The notes: generated from the letters alone by a model not told the origin. A DNA stretch of 64,000 bases from Deltaproteobacteria bacterium (GCA_019311105.1 JAFDDA010000026.1:1-64000), one strand, 5' to 3'. Shown: positions 8,162 to 17,231, counted from the stretch's first letter. A program made the numbers and translations.

Positions 8162-9016
8162 ATGAGCGAGACCGTCGGAGCCATCGACGCCTGGGCCACC
8201 CTGGTGCAGCCCGGCACCCTCGACCGCTGGCCGCCGGAGTTCATCAGCATCTTCGAGCGCTACGGGTCGCTGCCGCTCTTCGAGCGGGGCATGACCACCG
8301 AGGAGATCATCGAGAACATGGACGCGGCGGGCGTCGACCGGCTGATGCTCTCGGCGTTCGGCTACGGCGACTACCACATCATCACGAACGAAGAGGTCGC
8401 CGAGATCTGCGGGAAGCACCCGGACCGCTTCACCGGCGTCGGGACGGTGGACCCGCGCGGCAAGCCCATGGACGTCGTGCGCGAGATCGAGCGGCTGTCG
8501 AGGGAGCTCGGGCTCCGCGGCGTGCGCCTCGAACCCTACGCCTATGGCGACGGCACCGTCGGCGCGCCGCCGAACGCCAAGATGTATTGGCCGGTCTATG
8601 CCAAGTGCGTGGAGCTCGGCCTGCCCGTCGCCATCCAGGTGGGCCATACCGGCCCGCTCCTGCCCTCGGACGCGGGGCGACCCATCTACCTCGACGAGGT
8701 CGCCCTCGCCTTCCCCGAGCTCGTGATCATTGGCTGCCACATCGGCCAGCCATGGCACGAGGAGATGATGATCCTCGCCTGGAAGCACCCGAACGTCTAC
8801 GTCGAGACGAGCGCACGCACGCCGAAGCACTGGCCGGCCGAGTTCGTGAAGTTCGCGAGCGGCTACGGCCAGGACAAGGTGCTGTGGGCAACCGACTACC
8901 CGCTGCTCACCTTCGACAGGACGCTCGAAGAACTCCGAGGCCTCGGCGTCTCGGACACGGCCTACCGCAAGATCGTGCGCGACAACACGATCCGCGCCTT
9001 CGGCCTCGAGGCCTGA
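8162..9016 (+). CDS. Amidohydrolase family 2 (TIM-barrel) protein lacking the usual N-terminal HxH
   Basis: 284 residues, of the amidohydrolase-2 (ACMSD-like) type. The core is recognisable by IQVGHTGP near residue 158, VIIGCHIGQPWHEEM near 188 and the terminal ATDYPLL near 243, which supply His, His and Asp of the metal site. The first strand, where metal-dependent members have HxH, reads AIDAWATLV. A sub-group of actinobacterial and deltaproteobacterial homologues shares this substitution, so metal use or reaction may differ. The ATG at 8162 has a clear AAGGAG ribosome-binding site 5 bases upstream. It is the first gene of a plus-strand operon divergent from the TetR gene. Confidence 0.85.
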   Translation: MSETVGAIDAWATLVQPGTLDRWPPEFISIFERYGSLPLFERGMTTEEIIENMDAAGVDRLMLSAFGYGDYHIITNEEVAEICGKHPDRFTGVGTVDPRGKPMDVVREIERLSRELGLRGVRLEPYAYGDGTVGAPPNAKMYWPVYAKCVELGLPVAIQVGHTGPLLPSDAGRPIYLDEVALAFPELVIIGCHIGQPWHEEMMILAWKHPNVYVETSARTPKHWPAEFVKFASGYGQDKVLWATDYPLLTFDRTLEELRGLGVSDTAYRKIVRDNTIRAFGLEA

Positions 9017-9034
9017 GGCGTGGACGCGGCCGCC

Positions 9035-9463
9035 ATGAGCGCAACGCTCGCGACGATTCCGTACACGGACGGGCTGGGGCTCACCCTGGACCGAGTCGCC
9101 GACGGTGAGGTGCAGATGACCCTCCCCGACGGCAAGGCGAACCGGAATCTCGCGGGAACCGTCCACGCCGGGCTCCTCTACACGTTCGGGGAGACCCTGG
9201 CCGGGGTGGCCGCCGGCCTCGAGACCCTCGAGAAGGCGTTCCCCTTCGCGCGGCGCGGGGAGATCCGATACCGGCGGCCCGCGCGCGGTGCCGTGCACGG
9301 CACGGCGCGGGTGACCGCCGACGAGATCCACCGCGTACTCGACGAACTCGCCCGCGAGGGTCGCTCCGAACTCACCGTCCACGCCCGACTGGCGGGGGAC
9401 GACGGCGAAACCGTCGCCGAGATGGACGTGGACTACGCCTTTCGCCCACTGGAGAGAACATGA
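9035..9463 (+). CDS. PaaI-like hotdog thioesterase
   Basis: About 142 residues forming a single hotdog domain. The segment NLAGTVHAGLLYTFGETLAG, around residues 35-55, is the characteristic helix with the conserved HAG and acidic residue of PaaI/YiiD-type thioesterases, followed by beta strands (EIRYRRPARGAVHGTARV). It probably hydrolyses an acyl-CoA released in the pathway. An alternative GTG start at 9020 is 3 bases after the amidohydrolase stop; ATG at 9035 is preferred because homologues lack the extra residues, but neither has a good ribosome-binding site. The stop overlaps the next crotonase start (ATGA). Confidence 0.78.
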   Translation: MSATLATIPYTDGLGLTLDRVADGEVQMTLPDGKANRNLAGTVHAGLLYTFGETLAGVAAGLETLEKAFPFARRGEIRYRRPARGAVHGTARVTADEIHRVLDELAREGRSELTVHARLAGDDGETVAEMDVDYAFRPLERT

Positions 9464-10239
9464 CCGCACCCCTGCGACTCGAGAGCAAGGACGGCATCGC
9501 GACGATCACGCTGGCCCAGCCCGAGAGGATGAACGCACTGAACTTCGAGATGCTCGAAGCCCTGATCGAGGCCTTGGATGCAGTGCGGCACAGCGACGAC
9601 CGCGTGCTCGTCCTCGCCGCGGAAGGCCGGGCCTTCTGCGCCGGCGCCGACCGTGCGGAGATGATCGAGCGCAAGCCCGCCGAGTGGGAGCCGATCGTCG
9701 ACCGCTACCTCGACCCGGTGCGCCGGATCGCGGACCTCGACATCCCGGTGATCGCGAAGCTCCAGGGCGACACCGTGGGCGGGGGGTTCGGCCTCGCGAT
9801 CTGCTCCGACTTCCGCGTTGCGGCCGAAGGCATCCGCCTGGGTGCGCCCTTCGTGCGAATCGGTCTCGCCGGCTGCGACATGTCGGCCGGCTACTACCTG
9901 CCCCGGCTCATCCCCCTCGGCGCGGCGACGGAGATGATGATGACGGGCAAGCTCGTGCGCGCCGACGAGGCCCTCACCCTCGGACTCGTCCATCGGGTCG
10001 TCGCCCCCGAGGCGCTCGACGCCGAGGTCGATGCCTTGGCGGCGAAGCTGCGCGCCGGGCCGCCAATCGCCCTCGCCTTCACGAAGCGCGCGATCCGCCG
10101 CTCCCTCGATCTCGACCGGGATGCCGAGTTCGATTACGAAGTCTTCGCCCAGGTGAACTGCATCCAGACCGAGGACCACCAGGAGGGCGTGCGTGCCTTC
10201 TTCGACGAGAAGCGCACGCCGGCCTTCGAGGGGCGCTAG
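9460..10239 (+). CDS. Crotonase family protein lacking both hydratase glutamates
   Basis: 259 residues with the crotonase fold: FCAGAD at 59-64, VGGGFGLAICSDF near 107-118 and a C-terminal FFDEKRTPAFEGR. The first catalytic glutamate position is Gly111, and the second, normally in PE(I/V)xLG, reads FVRIGLAGCDMSAGY with Val132. This GLAGCDMSAGY signature is shared by a recognisable subgroup annotated as enoyl-CoA hydratase, but the chemistry is probably not simple water addition. It is joined to the thioesterase by ATGA and lies 4 bases from the acyl-CoA dehydrogenase, so all four genes likely form one operon. Confidence 0.88.
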   Translation: MTAPLRLESKDGIATITLAQPERMNALNFEMLEALIEALDAVRHSDDRVLVLAAEGRAFCAGADRAEMIERKPAEWEPIVDRYLDPVRRIADLDIPVIAKLQGDTVGGGFGLAICSDFRVAAEGIRLGAPFVRIGLAGCDMSAGYYLPRLIPLGAATEMMMTGKLVRADEALTLGLVHRVVAPEALDAEVDALAAKLRAGPPIALAFTKRAIRRSLDLDRDAEFDYEVFAQVNCIQTEDHQEGVRAFFDEKRTPAFEGR

Positions 10240-10243
10240 CGCG

Positions 10244-11392
10244 ATGGCGGAGCCCGACTTCTATCTGTCCGACGAGCAGCGCGAGCTTCAGCGGAGCGTC
10301 CGCGAATTCGTGGCCAAGGAGATCACACCGATCGCAGCGGCGTGCGACGCCACCGAGCGATTCCCCGTGGAGCTCTTCCCCAAGCTAGGCGAGCTCGGCT
10401 ACCTGGGGCTGCGCTTCCCCGAAGAGACGGGGGGATCGGGTGGCAGCAACCTCGACTACGCGATCCTTTGCGAGGAGCTGGCCTTCGGCTCCGCGGGGAT
10501 CGCGCTCGGCGTCTACGTGCACATGGCCCTCGCCTGCGCGGCACTCGAGGCCTTCGGCGAAGGGGATCTGAAGAAGACGTGGCTGCCGCCCGCCCTGCGC
10601 GGCGAGAAGATCGGCGCGTGGGCCTTCGCCGAAGCGGGCGCCGGCTCCGACGCCGGCTCCGTCGCGACCCGAGCCGTGGCCGATGGGGACGACTACATCC
10701 TCGATGGATCGAAGCTCTTCATCACGAACGGACCGATCGCAGATTTCCTCGTCGTGGTCGCTTCGACCGCACCCGAGGCACGGCTGAAGGGCCTGTCGCT
10801 CTTCCTCGTGGAGCGCGATCGCCCGGGGTTCCGCGTGGCCGGGTCACTCTCGAAGCTCGGTGTGCGCGCGTCGGAGATGGCCGAGCTCGTGTTCGAGGGC
10901 TGTCGCATCCCCCGCGAGAACCGGATCGGGAGGGAGCACGTCGGCTTCCTCGACGCCCTGCGCACGCTGACCCTGGGCCGGATCGCATCGGCCGCCTTCG
11001 CCATCGGCGTCGCCCGCGCTGCATTCGAGGCGACCTTGGCCTACGCCGGCGAGCGAGTCCAGTTCGGCAAGCCGATCGGCACGTTCCAGGCCGTTCGCTT
11101 CGGCATCGCGGACATGGCCGTGCAGATCGAGGCCGCGCGCCTGCTCTGCCACCGCGCCGCCATCGCCGCCGATCGGGGCCTCCCCCACGGCCGCGAGGCC
11201 AACATGGCGAAGCTCTTTGCCACCGAGGCTTGCACGAAGATCGTCGAACGCGCGCTCCACTTCCACGGCGCCGCGGGGTTCATGTCCGACTCCCCGATCC
11301 AGCGTTTCTATCGCGACTGCAAGGTGTTCGAACTCGGAGAAGGGTCGAGCGAACTCCAGCGTGACATGATCGCGCGCGAGCTCGGGTTGTAA
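10244..11392 (+). CDS. Acyl-CoA dehydrogenase with canonical catalytic glutamate
   Basis: 382 residues. Key segments are AFAEAGAGSDAGS near residue 127, GKPIGTFQAVRFGIADM near 275 and the C-terminal FELGEGSSELQRDMIAREL, where the Glu preceding Gly-Ser matches the medium/short-chain catalytic base. FAD-dependent alpha-beta dehydrogenation of an acyl-CoA is expected. The ATG at 10244 is chosen; an upstream in-frame start would lie inside the preceding crotonase gene. It is the last gene of the plus-strand operon that begins with the amidohydrolase. Confidence 0.93.
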   Translation: MAEPDFYLSDEQRELQRSVREFVAKEITPIAAACDATERFPVELFPKLGELGYLGLRFPEETGGSGGSNLDYAILCEELAFGSAGIALGVYVHMALACAALEAFGEGDLKKTWLPPALRGEKIGAWAFAEAGAGSDAGSVATRAVADGDDYILDGSKLFITNGPIADFLVVVASTAPEARLKGLSLFLVERDRPGFRVAGSLSKLGVRASEMAELVFEGCRIPRENRIGREHVGFLDALRTLTLGRIASAAFAIGVARAAFEATLAYAGERVQFGKPIGTFQAVRFGIADMAVQIEAARLLCHRAAIAADRGLPHGREANMAKLFATEACTKIVERALHFHGAAGFMSDSPIQRFYRDCKVFELGEGSSELQRDMIARELGL

Positions 11393-11460
11393 CGTACGCG
11401 GGTTCGGCACGCCTGAATCGGGCCGTGCCACGCGGGAAGGTGGTACGGTGGTCGCCGACC

Positions 11461-12622
11461 ATGCAGCGATCCCGCAGCCAACGCCTCCCCGTCCGTCTCT
11501 TCAACGCGACTCGTCGAGGAATCGACCGCGTTCGCGGCCGCGAGGCGCGCTTCGAAGCCGAGCCCCTGCTCGATGCCGCACGCGAAGCCACGGGCCTCAG
11601 CGACTTCGGCGTCGGCCCCTGGCGCGAGGGCTTCGACACGCTGCTCGACGCCTACAACGAAGAATCGAATCTCAACCCCTTCGGCCGTTTCATGGTGGAG
11701 GGGATGCTCGGTGGCATCCTTCAGAGCCGCCTCCAACTCGAGAAGGCCTTCCACGACGAGCCGGCCCTGCACGACGTCAAGATCGAACGCCCGATCTTCA
11801 TCCTCGGACTCCCGCGCACCGGGACAACGGCGCTCCACTTCCTCATGGGTCAGGATCCCGACCGCCAGGTGCTCGAGTATTGGCTCGCGGCGGCGCCCGG
11901 GCCGCGCCCGCCGCGCGACGCGTGGGCCGGGGATCCGCGTTTCAAGGCCGCCGCCCAGGGCCTGAAGCTCACGTATTGGCTCGACCCGGGCCTGCGCGCC
12001 ATCCACAACCTCACGCCCGAAGGCCCCGAGGAGTGCCGCCACCTCTTCCTGCAGACCTTCGTCGACCACACCTTCGACGCCAACGCGAACATCCCGAGCT
12101 ACACGAAGTGGTTCGACGGGCAGGACATGCGGCCCGCCTACGAGCGCCACCGCGACATCCTGCGCTTCATCGGGTCGAGCACGCCCGGCCGCCAGTGGGT
12201 GCTCAAGTACCCCGCCCACATGCGAAACCTCGACGCGCTGCTCGAGGTCTACCCCGACGCCTGCTTCATCCAGACCCATCGCGACCCCGCCGAGGTGATC
12301 CCATCCGTATGCAGCCTCGTCACGGGCTGGCGCGGCATCCACGAGGACACGCTCGACTTCGAAGCCATCGGCCGCTGGCAGCTCGAACTCTACGCCGGCT
12401 GGGTCGAGAACACGATGCGGGTGCGCGAGGAACGCGGCAGCGATCGATCTGCCACTCTCGGTGGAAGCCGAAGCCTCGATGGCCGACTGGTATGGCAAGA
12501 ACCCCCAGGGCAAACACGGCGGCCACGCCTACCGCGCCGAGGACTACGGCCTCAGCGGGCCTGAGATCCTCGATCGGTTCGCGAACTACGTGAGCCGCTT
12601 CGACGTCGCGGCGGAGGGCTGA
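11461..12622 (+). pseudogene. Sulfotransferase, disrupted by an internal frameshifting deletion
   Basis: From ATG 11461 the protein shows the PAPS-binding loop PIFILGLPRTGTTALH (residues 111-126) and the second PAPS motif FIQTHRDPAEVIPS. The frame then breaks after VREERGS near 12440. The conserved C-terminus DLPLSVEAEASMADWYGKN, with GGHAYRAEDYGLSG, continues in another frame to a stop at 12620-12622. About 25 residues normally joining these halves appear to be missing. The uninterrupted reading would end at 12564 with an unrelated tail. If the deletion is real, the C-terminal helices are lost and the protein is probably inactive. The substrate of this family (often a lipid or sterol-like alcohol) cannot be named. 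Confidence 0.75.
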
Positions 12623-12625
12623 ACC

Positions 12626-13460
12626 ATGGAGGGAGAGCGCCCGCGAGGTCTTCGAATCCACCTGCCGCGACTCGGCCAGTGCGCTCTATCTGGGCGACCG
12701 GACCCTGCTCATCACGCCGCTCGGGGCGATCCGGAACGGCGGATTGCGGATGGTGGTCGATTCTTCGGATCGAGGGATCGTCCCCCACCTCGCCCTCGAC
12801 GGGTTCTGGGAAGCGTGGGTTTCGGTCTGGTTCGCGCGAGAACTCTCGTCGGGCCGGTCCGAGCACGTCCTCAACATCGGCGCGAACTGCGGCTACTACG
12901 CCCTGTTCGCAGCCGCCATGCAGCCCCACGTCGTCGCCGTGGAACCGAACGCGACTCACGTCCGGAACCTGCGGCACTCGGCCCACCTGAACGGCCTCTT
13001 CGATCGCCTGCGCGTCGTCCAGGGCGTCTGCTCCGACCAGCCGGGAGAAGTCGAGCTGAAGGCGTTGCGGGGCAATTCGATGAACGGCTTCGTGGAGGGG
13101 TCGGAAGCCACCTTGAAGGAGATGGAAGCCGCCCGGGCATCGATGGAGGACACGTTCGTCACCACCCAGGCGACCGCCTACACGGCGGACGAACTGATGC
13201 CCGACGCGACCCTGATGCTTGCGGACACGGAAGGCCACGAGCCCTTCGTATGGGCGGGCGCGAAAGCGATCCGCTCGAACCCGACCTTCCGGGCGGCGAT
13301 CGAGTGGTCGCCGGGTCGCTACGACGACGCGGACGGTTTCTACGAATCGATCCGTGCCGAGGGGTTCGGCTTTTCGAGGATCGCCGAAGACGGCGCCGAG
13401 CAGCCCATCTCTCGCGACCAACTGATGGCCGCCGAGCACATGGTCGCCCTCCGCCGCTGA
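12626..13460 (+). CDS. FkbM-family SAM methyltransferase with a probable one-base frameshift near its start
   Basis: The body (open from before 12640) carries the SAM-binding motif VLNIGANCGYYALF and the FkbM-type aspartate motif MLADTEGHEPFVW. The best start is ATG at 12626, with GGAGG 9 bases upstream and 3 bases after the sulfotransferase stop, but it is in a different frame from the body. Dropping one G of the GGG at 12632-12634 restores a sensible N-terminus (MEESAREVFES). Without that correction the first in-frame ATG is 12744, giving a 238-residue protein lacking the N-terminal cap. It probably O-methylates a small molecule or glycan; the partner of the neighbouring sulfotransferase is unknown. 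Confidence 0.75.
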
Positions 13461-13657
13461 GACGGAACTCCACCGAAGGCGATCCGAATCTGCGTAGGCT
13501 GCTCACGGTTTTCCTGAGCGCCATGCTCCACGGCGCCAGTGCCTTCCCGCTCGCCGTGCGATTCGGTGCCTACGCGACCGGGGCCGATGAGCGGACGGAC
13601 GGGGAACCGGTCATGGACCTACCGGTCCGCGTGCGCCACACGGACCCCTGAGGTCCT

Positions 13658-14317
13658 TCATTTGCCCGAAGGCATCAGGCCGTCGAGGACGAGGTCGACG
13701 AGGCCTTCGGTGTAGACATCGTGGGAGCGGCGGCCGAGGCCCAGCTTCTCGGCCAGTGCCGCGTGAGCGAACGGCGCCGAGACCGAGCTGAGAACGTAGA
13801 GCGTGGCGACCCGCGGCTCGACGTCGCGGAAGCCCTCGAGCTGAGAGTTCGCAAGGAAGCGGCTGAGGGTCTCGACCATGGGCCCGAGGTATCGCTCATA
13901 GAGGTAGTCGAGGCGGGGGCCGGGCCGCGCCGATTCGTCGACCACGATACGCGCCACGGCCGGGCGCCGCCGAAGCAGTTCGATGCCGCTCTCCATCCCG
14001 GTCCGAAGGATCCGTTTCGAATCGGGACTCCCGACGCTCTGGCCCAGCAACTCGAGGAGTTCGTTCGCCGTGGGCCCCGCACCGTGGTCGAGAGCGGCGC
14101 GCCAGAGGTCTTCCTTCGATCCGAAGTGGTGGTGGACGAGGTTGTGGCTGACTCCGAGGCGGCGGGTCAGCTCGCGGACCGACATCGCCTCGAAGCCCGC
14201 CTCCGAAAAGGCCTCCAAGGCCGCATCGAGGATCTCGACCCGCGTGGCCTCGGCGGTGGAGCCCACGGGCCGGCCCGCGGGGCGCCCTTTGGCGCTCGAC
14301 TTCCCAGTACTTGACAC
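13658..14317 (-). CDS. TetR-family regulator divergent from a P450 gene
   Basis: 219 residues from a GTG at 14317. The helix-turn-helix spans about residues 25-70 (MSVRELTRRLGVSHNLVHHHF), followed by a helical ligand domain. It is transcribed away from the P450 gene with only 62 bases between the two preferred starts, the usual arrangement for a repressor of the divergent gene. The ligand is probably a hydrophobic substrate of the P450, by analogy only. Its 3' end faces the FkbM gene across a gap of about 200 bases in which I see no convincing terminator. Confidence 0.88.
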   Translation of the reverse strand: MSSTGKSSAKGRPAGRPVGSTAEATRVEILDAALEAFSEAGFEAMSVRELTRRLGVSHNLVHHHFGSKEDLWRAALDHGAGPTANELLELLGQSVGSPDSKRILRTGMESGIELLRRRPAVARIVVDESARPGPRLDYLYERYLGPMVETLSRFLANSQLEGFRDVEPRVATLYVLSSVSAPFAHAALAEKLGLGRRSHDVYTEGLVDLVLDGLMPSGK

Positions 14318-14338
14318 CTGCCTAATTTATCCGATTCT
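14311..14338 (+). promoter_or_regulatory. Probable sigma70-type promoter for the P450 gene
   Basis: A perfect TTGACA (14311-14316), a 16-base spacer and GATTCT (14333-14338) form a plausible promoter inside the TetR/P450 divergent gap. The predicted transcript start near 14345 lies downstream of the first in-frame ATG (14341), which argues that translation starts at the later GTG (14380) with its AGGAG site. Confidence 0.5.
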
Positions 14339-14379
14339 CAATGGGGCAGGCGACCAATTTCATGAGGAGAGCCTCCGCT

Positions 14380-15642
14380 GTGGAGTTCAGCCCCTTCGAC
14401 CCCAAGCATTGGGACGACCCTTACCCGATCTACGCCGAACTGCGAGCCCAGGAGACCCTCCACGTCTGCGACAAAACCCAGGCCTTCTGCGTCACCCGCT
14501 TTGACGAAGCGGCCGAGGTCTTCAAGCAGCCCGAGCTCTTCTCGTCGCGGTCGGGGTTCAACGTACTCCTCCTGGACACGTGGAAGAAGGTCGGCCCGCG
14601 CGATGTGTTCGAGATGCTGCGCTTCCTGGTGCGTGCCCGCATCAACCCACTGGAGCTGCGAGGCGCACCCGAGTCGATCATCAGCTCCGACCCCCCGAAC
14701 CATGAGCGGCTCCGGCAGATCGTGAACCGGGGCTTCAAGCCGCGCCGCATCGCGGCGTGGGAAGGCCGCGTCCGGGAACTGAGCGAAGGCTACGTGGCGG
14801 GGCTCGAGAGCGCCGAATGCTTCGATGTGGTGGAGAAACTCGCCCACCCGCTCCCCATGACGATCATCGCCGAGATGCTGGGCGTCGATGCCAGCCGCAT
14901 CGCGGATTTCCGTCGCTGGAGCACCGGGGTCATCGACAGCATCTCGGGCAGCTCGCGCACCGGCTCACCCGCCGGCGCGCTTTCCAACGGTGGTGAGCTC
15001 CTGCAATACCTGCGCTCCGTCGTCGCTGCGCGGCGGACGCAGCCGACCGACGACTTGATCAGCGTCCTCGTCGACCCGAGCCGCGGCGAGCCTCTCGATA
15101 CCCAGGCGGTCCTGCTCTTCGCGACGGTCCTGCTCGTGGCCGGAAACGAGACGACGACGAACTCCGTCGGAAGCGCCACCGATCTGCTGCTCCGCAACCG
15201 CGATGTCCTCGATGAGGTCACGAAGGATCCGAGCCTGATCCCGAACCTCGTCGAGGAGACCATTCGCATGGAGTCGCCCTTCCGTTTCATGCCTCGTCAG
15301 ACGACGCGCGACACCACGATCCGAGGTACACGCATCCCGGAAGGGAGCACAGTCCTCGTGATGATCGGTTCGGCCAACCGCGACGAGCGTCGCTTCGAGG
15401 ACGCAGAGCGCTTCGACCTGCACCGGGACACAAGCGGCCATCTCGGCTTCGGCTTCGGCATTCACTTCTGCCTCGGAGCGTCGCTCGCCCGACTCGAAGC
15501 CCGGGTCGCATTGGAGACGCTCGTCCCGCTGCTGCACGATCGGGAGCTGTGCCCCGGCGGTGCGGAAAGGGCCGACTCCTACTTGACGCGCGGCTTCGCA
15601 AAGCTCGACGTCACGCGCGTGGCCGCGACCGCCGCGGCCTAG
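14380..15642 (+). CDS. Cytochrome P450 (bacterial soluble type)
   Basis: 420 residues. The I-helix oxygen-activation motif AGNETT is near residue 253, the ExxR pair (ETIRMESP) near 293 and the heme-thiolate loop FGFGIHFCLGASLARLE with Cys364. No membrane anchor is visible, so it is a soluble bacterial P450 needing ferredoxin and reductase, neither of which is seen nearby. GTG 14380 is preferred because AGGAG lies 11 bases upstream and the predicted promoter would start transcription after the ATG at 14341; ATG 14362 is another option. Hydroxylation of a lipid, steroid or terpenoid is likely given the neighbours. Its TAG overlaps the facing gene's stop in a CTAG. Confidence 0.92.
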   Translation: MEFSPFDPKHWDDPYPIYAELRAQETLHVCDKTQAFCVTRFDEAAEVFKQPELFSSRSGFNVLLLDTWKKVGPRDVFEMLRFLVRARINPLELRGAPESIISSDPPNHERLRQIVNRGFKPRRIAAWEGRVRELSEGYVAGLESAECFDVVEKLAHPLPMTIIAEMLGVDASRIADFRRWSTGVIDSISGSSRTGSPAGALSNGGELLQYLRSVVAARRTQPTDDLISVLVDPSRGEPLDTQAVLLFATVLLVAGNETTTNSVGSATDLLLRNRDVLDEVTKDPSLIPNLVEETIRMESPFRFMPRQTTRDTTIRGTRIPEGSTVLVMIGSANRDERRFEDAERFDLHRDTSGHLGFGFGIHFCLGASLARLEARVALETLVPLLHDRELCPGGAERADSYLTRGFAKLDVTRVAATAAA

Positions 15643-16046
15643 CTCTCTTCGGCCTGCAGGAACGCCACCATCTGAGGCGTGATGATGTCGCGGAGCGCTT
15701 CGAGGGCGTTCATCGGCCGGATCATCACGTCGAGCCGGGTGATCACGAGCCGGTCGTCGAGGGTGATGAGGTCGATGCCCTGGACATCGAGTTCGCCGAC
15801 CCGGCCGGTGAACTCGAGCGCGAGTTCGAAGCCCTGCACCCATTCGCGGTGGTAGGTGAACCCTTCGATCGTGTTCACGATCAGGCCGAGCAGATGGTGG
15901 ACGCGGGCGTGGCCCTCGATACGGGCCCAGTATGGCGGCGCACCCATGGTGATCTCGGGGGCGAGCACGCGGCGGAGCCCGTCGAGGTCGCGCTCCGCGA
16001 CGATGCGGTGCCACTCGTTCAAGAAGTCCTCGACCTCGGTCGTCAT
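15639..16046 (-). CDS. SnoaL / NTF2-like domain protein
   Basis: 135 residues forming one NTF2-like cone: helix EDFLNEWHRIVAERDLDGLRRVLAPEI, then strands ending ITRLDVMIRPMNALEALRD. Such proteins act as small isomerases, cyclases or hydrolases, or bind ligand without catalysis; related short proteins with 'APEITMGAPPYW' are widespread but uncharacterised. The ATG at 16046 has AGGGGA upstream. It is convergent with the P450 and the stops overlap in the palindrome CTAG. No pathway assignment is possible beyond its surroundings of lipid and steroid-type genes. Confidence 0.75.
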   Translation of the reverse strand: MTTEVEDFLNEWHRIVAERDLDGLRRVLAPEITMGAPPYWARIEGHARVHHLLGLIVNTIEGFTYHREWVQGFELALEFTGRVGELDVQGIDLITLDDRLVITRLDVMIRPMNALEALRDIITPQMVAFLQAEES

Positions 16047-16197
16047 GGCTTTCCCCTGCTTTTTCGCTCCCCGGCGCCATGGGAGTCTCTCACCGATCGG
16101 CGCCTTTGGAACCTGCTTCCGCAAGAGTGGAAGAAGTTTCGCCTCGGTTGGCCGTCGTCACGCTCTTCATTTTATACCGTCCGAGCGGGTTCATGGG

Positions 16198-16542
16198 ATG
16201 AAGGCGACGCTTCGGGAAGCGTTCTCCAACGAGATGAACCGAGCATCGGGCTGCCGGGCGACTGGCGATCTCGATGGCGCGTTCCGGCATCTCGAACGGG
16301 CCCACGTGCTCGGCCAGGCCTTCGTGGTCCCCCACACCCAGAGCCATCTGGGCATGCTGCGCGTTGGCATCGCGCGGCGCGATCTCCAGGAGATCCTCGG
16401 TCAGTCATTTCGCATGGTGGCGGGCATAGTCGGATCTGCGCTCGGAACCATTCCGACCGGCAACACCAGCGGTGCCAATGTGAGTGCCTTCGAGCGTATG
16501 GAGACCCCGCCCGATCTGCGTTCGTTCCTCGACGAAGACTGA
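16198..16542 (+). CDS. DUF3703 family protein
   Basis: 114 residues matching the DUF3703 pattern: an N-terminal helix, FRHLERAHVLGQ, HTQSHLGMLRVGIARRD, EILGQSFRMVAG and the signature SALGTIPTGNTSGANVSAF with a C-terminal PPDLRSFL. The family's function is unknown; the several conserved histidines could bind metal or heme, which is speculation. The start ATG 16198 is the only reasonable one; there is no obvious ribosome-binding site. It lies between the SnoaL-like gene and coq4, facing coq4 tail to tail with a 10-base gap. Confidence 0.8.
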   Translation: MKATLREAFSNEMNRASGCRATGDLDGAFRHLERAHVLGQAFVVPHTQSHLGMLRVGIARRDLQEILGQSFRMVAGIVGSALGTIPTGNTSGANVSAFERMETPPDLRSFLDED

Positions 16543-16552
16543 GATCCGTCGG

Positions 16553-17209
16553 CTAGCTGGGGGCGGGCTGCGAGACGTCGAGGCGCTCGCGAATACTCTG
16601 CATCGACTCTGGCCAATGGCGTTCCCAGTAGACGGGAAGCAGCGGCGCGGCGGCGCGGCCCGAACGCCAGGTCTCGAGCACCCCGCTCCGCAACGTCTCC
16701 CAGCGAGCCTCGAACACCATGTGCTTCACGCCACCGAAGAGCATGATTAACGCCGAGACCGGGAGCTGTAGCTGGCCGTAGCTGAAGGCGTGCAGCAGGA
16801 CTTCTTCGTGGCCCGCGATGCCGAGGCCCGTGAGGGCATGCCAGACGTCGTGGGTCTGACGGAAGCGACGCATCAGGTAGGCGACTTCTTCGTCTTCGAC
16901 GTATCGCGTGCTCGTGGCCTGGGATTCGGCGGAGAGCCCGTGGCGATCGAGGTGGGCAACGTAGTGATGGCCGAGGGTCTCGGGAGGGAGGCGACGGAGC
17001 GCATCGAAGTCGACCTGCTCGGAGCAGAGTTCCGGGCGCTCGGCTAGGAGCGCCCTTCCCTCTTCGTCGTCGAAGAGTGTTTCGCGGAAGCGCGCGAAGG
17101 CTGCCCGGCCGGTCAGCTCCTCGGCCACGTGGATCTCGCTCGTCTGCTCGGAGTCGAGCAGCACGCGCGTGACGGCCTCGCCCAGGCGGAGGGTCTCGAC
17201 GAAGTTCAT
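16553..17209 (-). CDS. COQ4-family ubiquinone biosynthesis protein
   Basis: 218 residues with the COQ4 hallmark zinc motif HDxxH-x10-E, here HDVWHALTGLGIAGHEE near residue 118, preceded by YLMRRFRQT and followed by AFSYGQLQLPVSALI. COQ4 proteins take part in coenzyme Q assembly; recent work in eukaryotes links COQ4 to oxidative decarboxylation of the ring at C1. Its presence suggests ubiquinone-based aerobic respiration, which would accept electrons from ETF fed by the many acyl-CoA dehydrogenases. The ATG at 17209 is 22 bases from the divergent SRPBCC gene. No other coq gene lies in the window. Confidence 0.85.
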   Translation of the reverse strand: MNFVETLRLGEAVTRVLLDSEQTSEIHVAEELTGRAAFARFRETLFDDEEGRALLAERPELCSEQVDFDALRRLPPETLGHHYVAHLDRHGLSAESQATSTRYVEDEEVAYLMRRFRQTHDVWHALTGLGIAGHEEVLLHAFSYGQLQLPVSALIMLFGGVKHMVFEARWETLRSGVLETWRSGRAAAPLLPVYWERHWPESMQSIRERLDVSQPAPS

Positions 17210-17231
17210 CCCACGAGGATACCCTGGTCTC

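Noticed and set aside
13523-13651. A 42-codon frame (starting MLHGASAFPLAV) downstream of the FkbM gene
   Set aside because: There is no ribosome-binding site and no recognisable family; it could be a fragment, but nothing supports a gene. The 200-base stretch 13461-13657 otherwise looks empty.
14316-14350. CCTGCC/GGCAGG inverted repeat in the TetR-P450 gap
   Set aside because: Arms are only 6 bases and 21 bases apart, too weak to call the operator.
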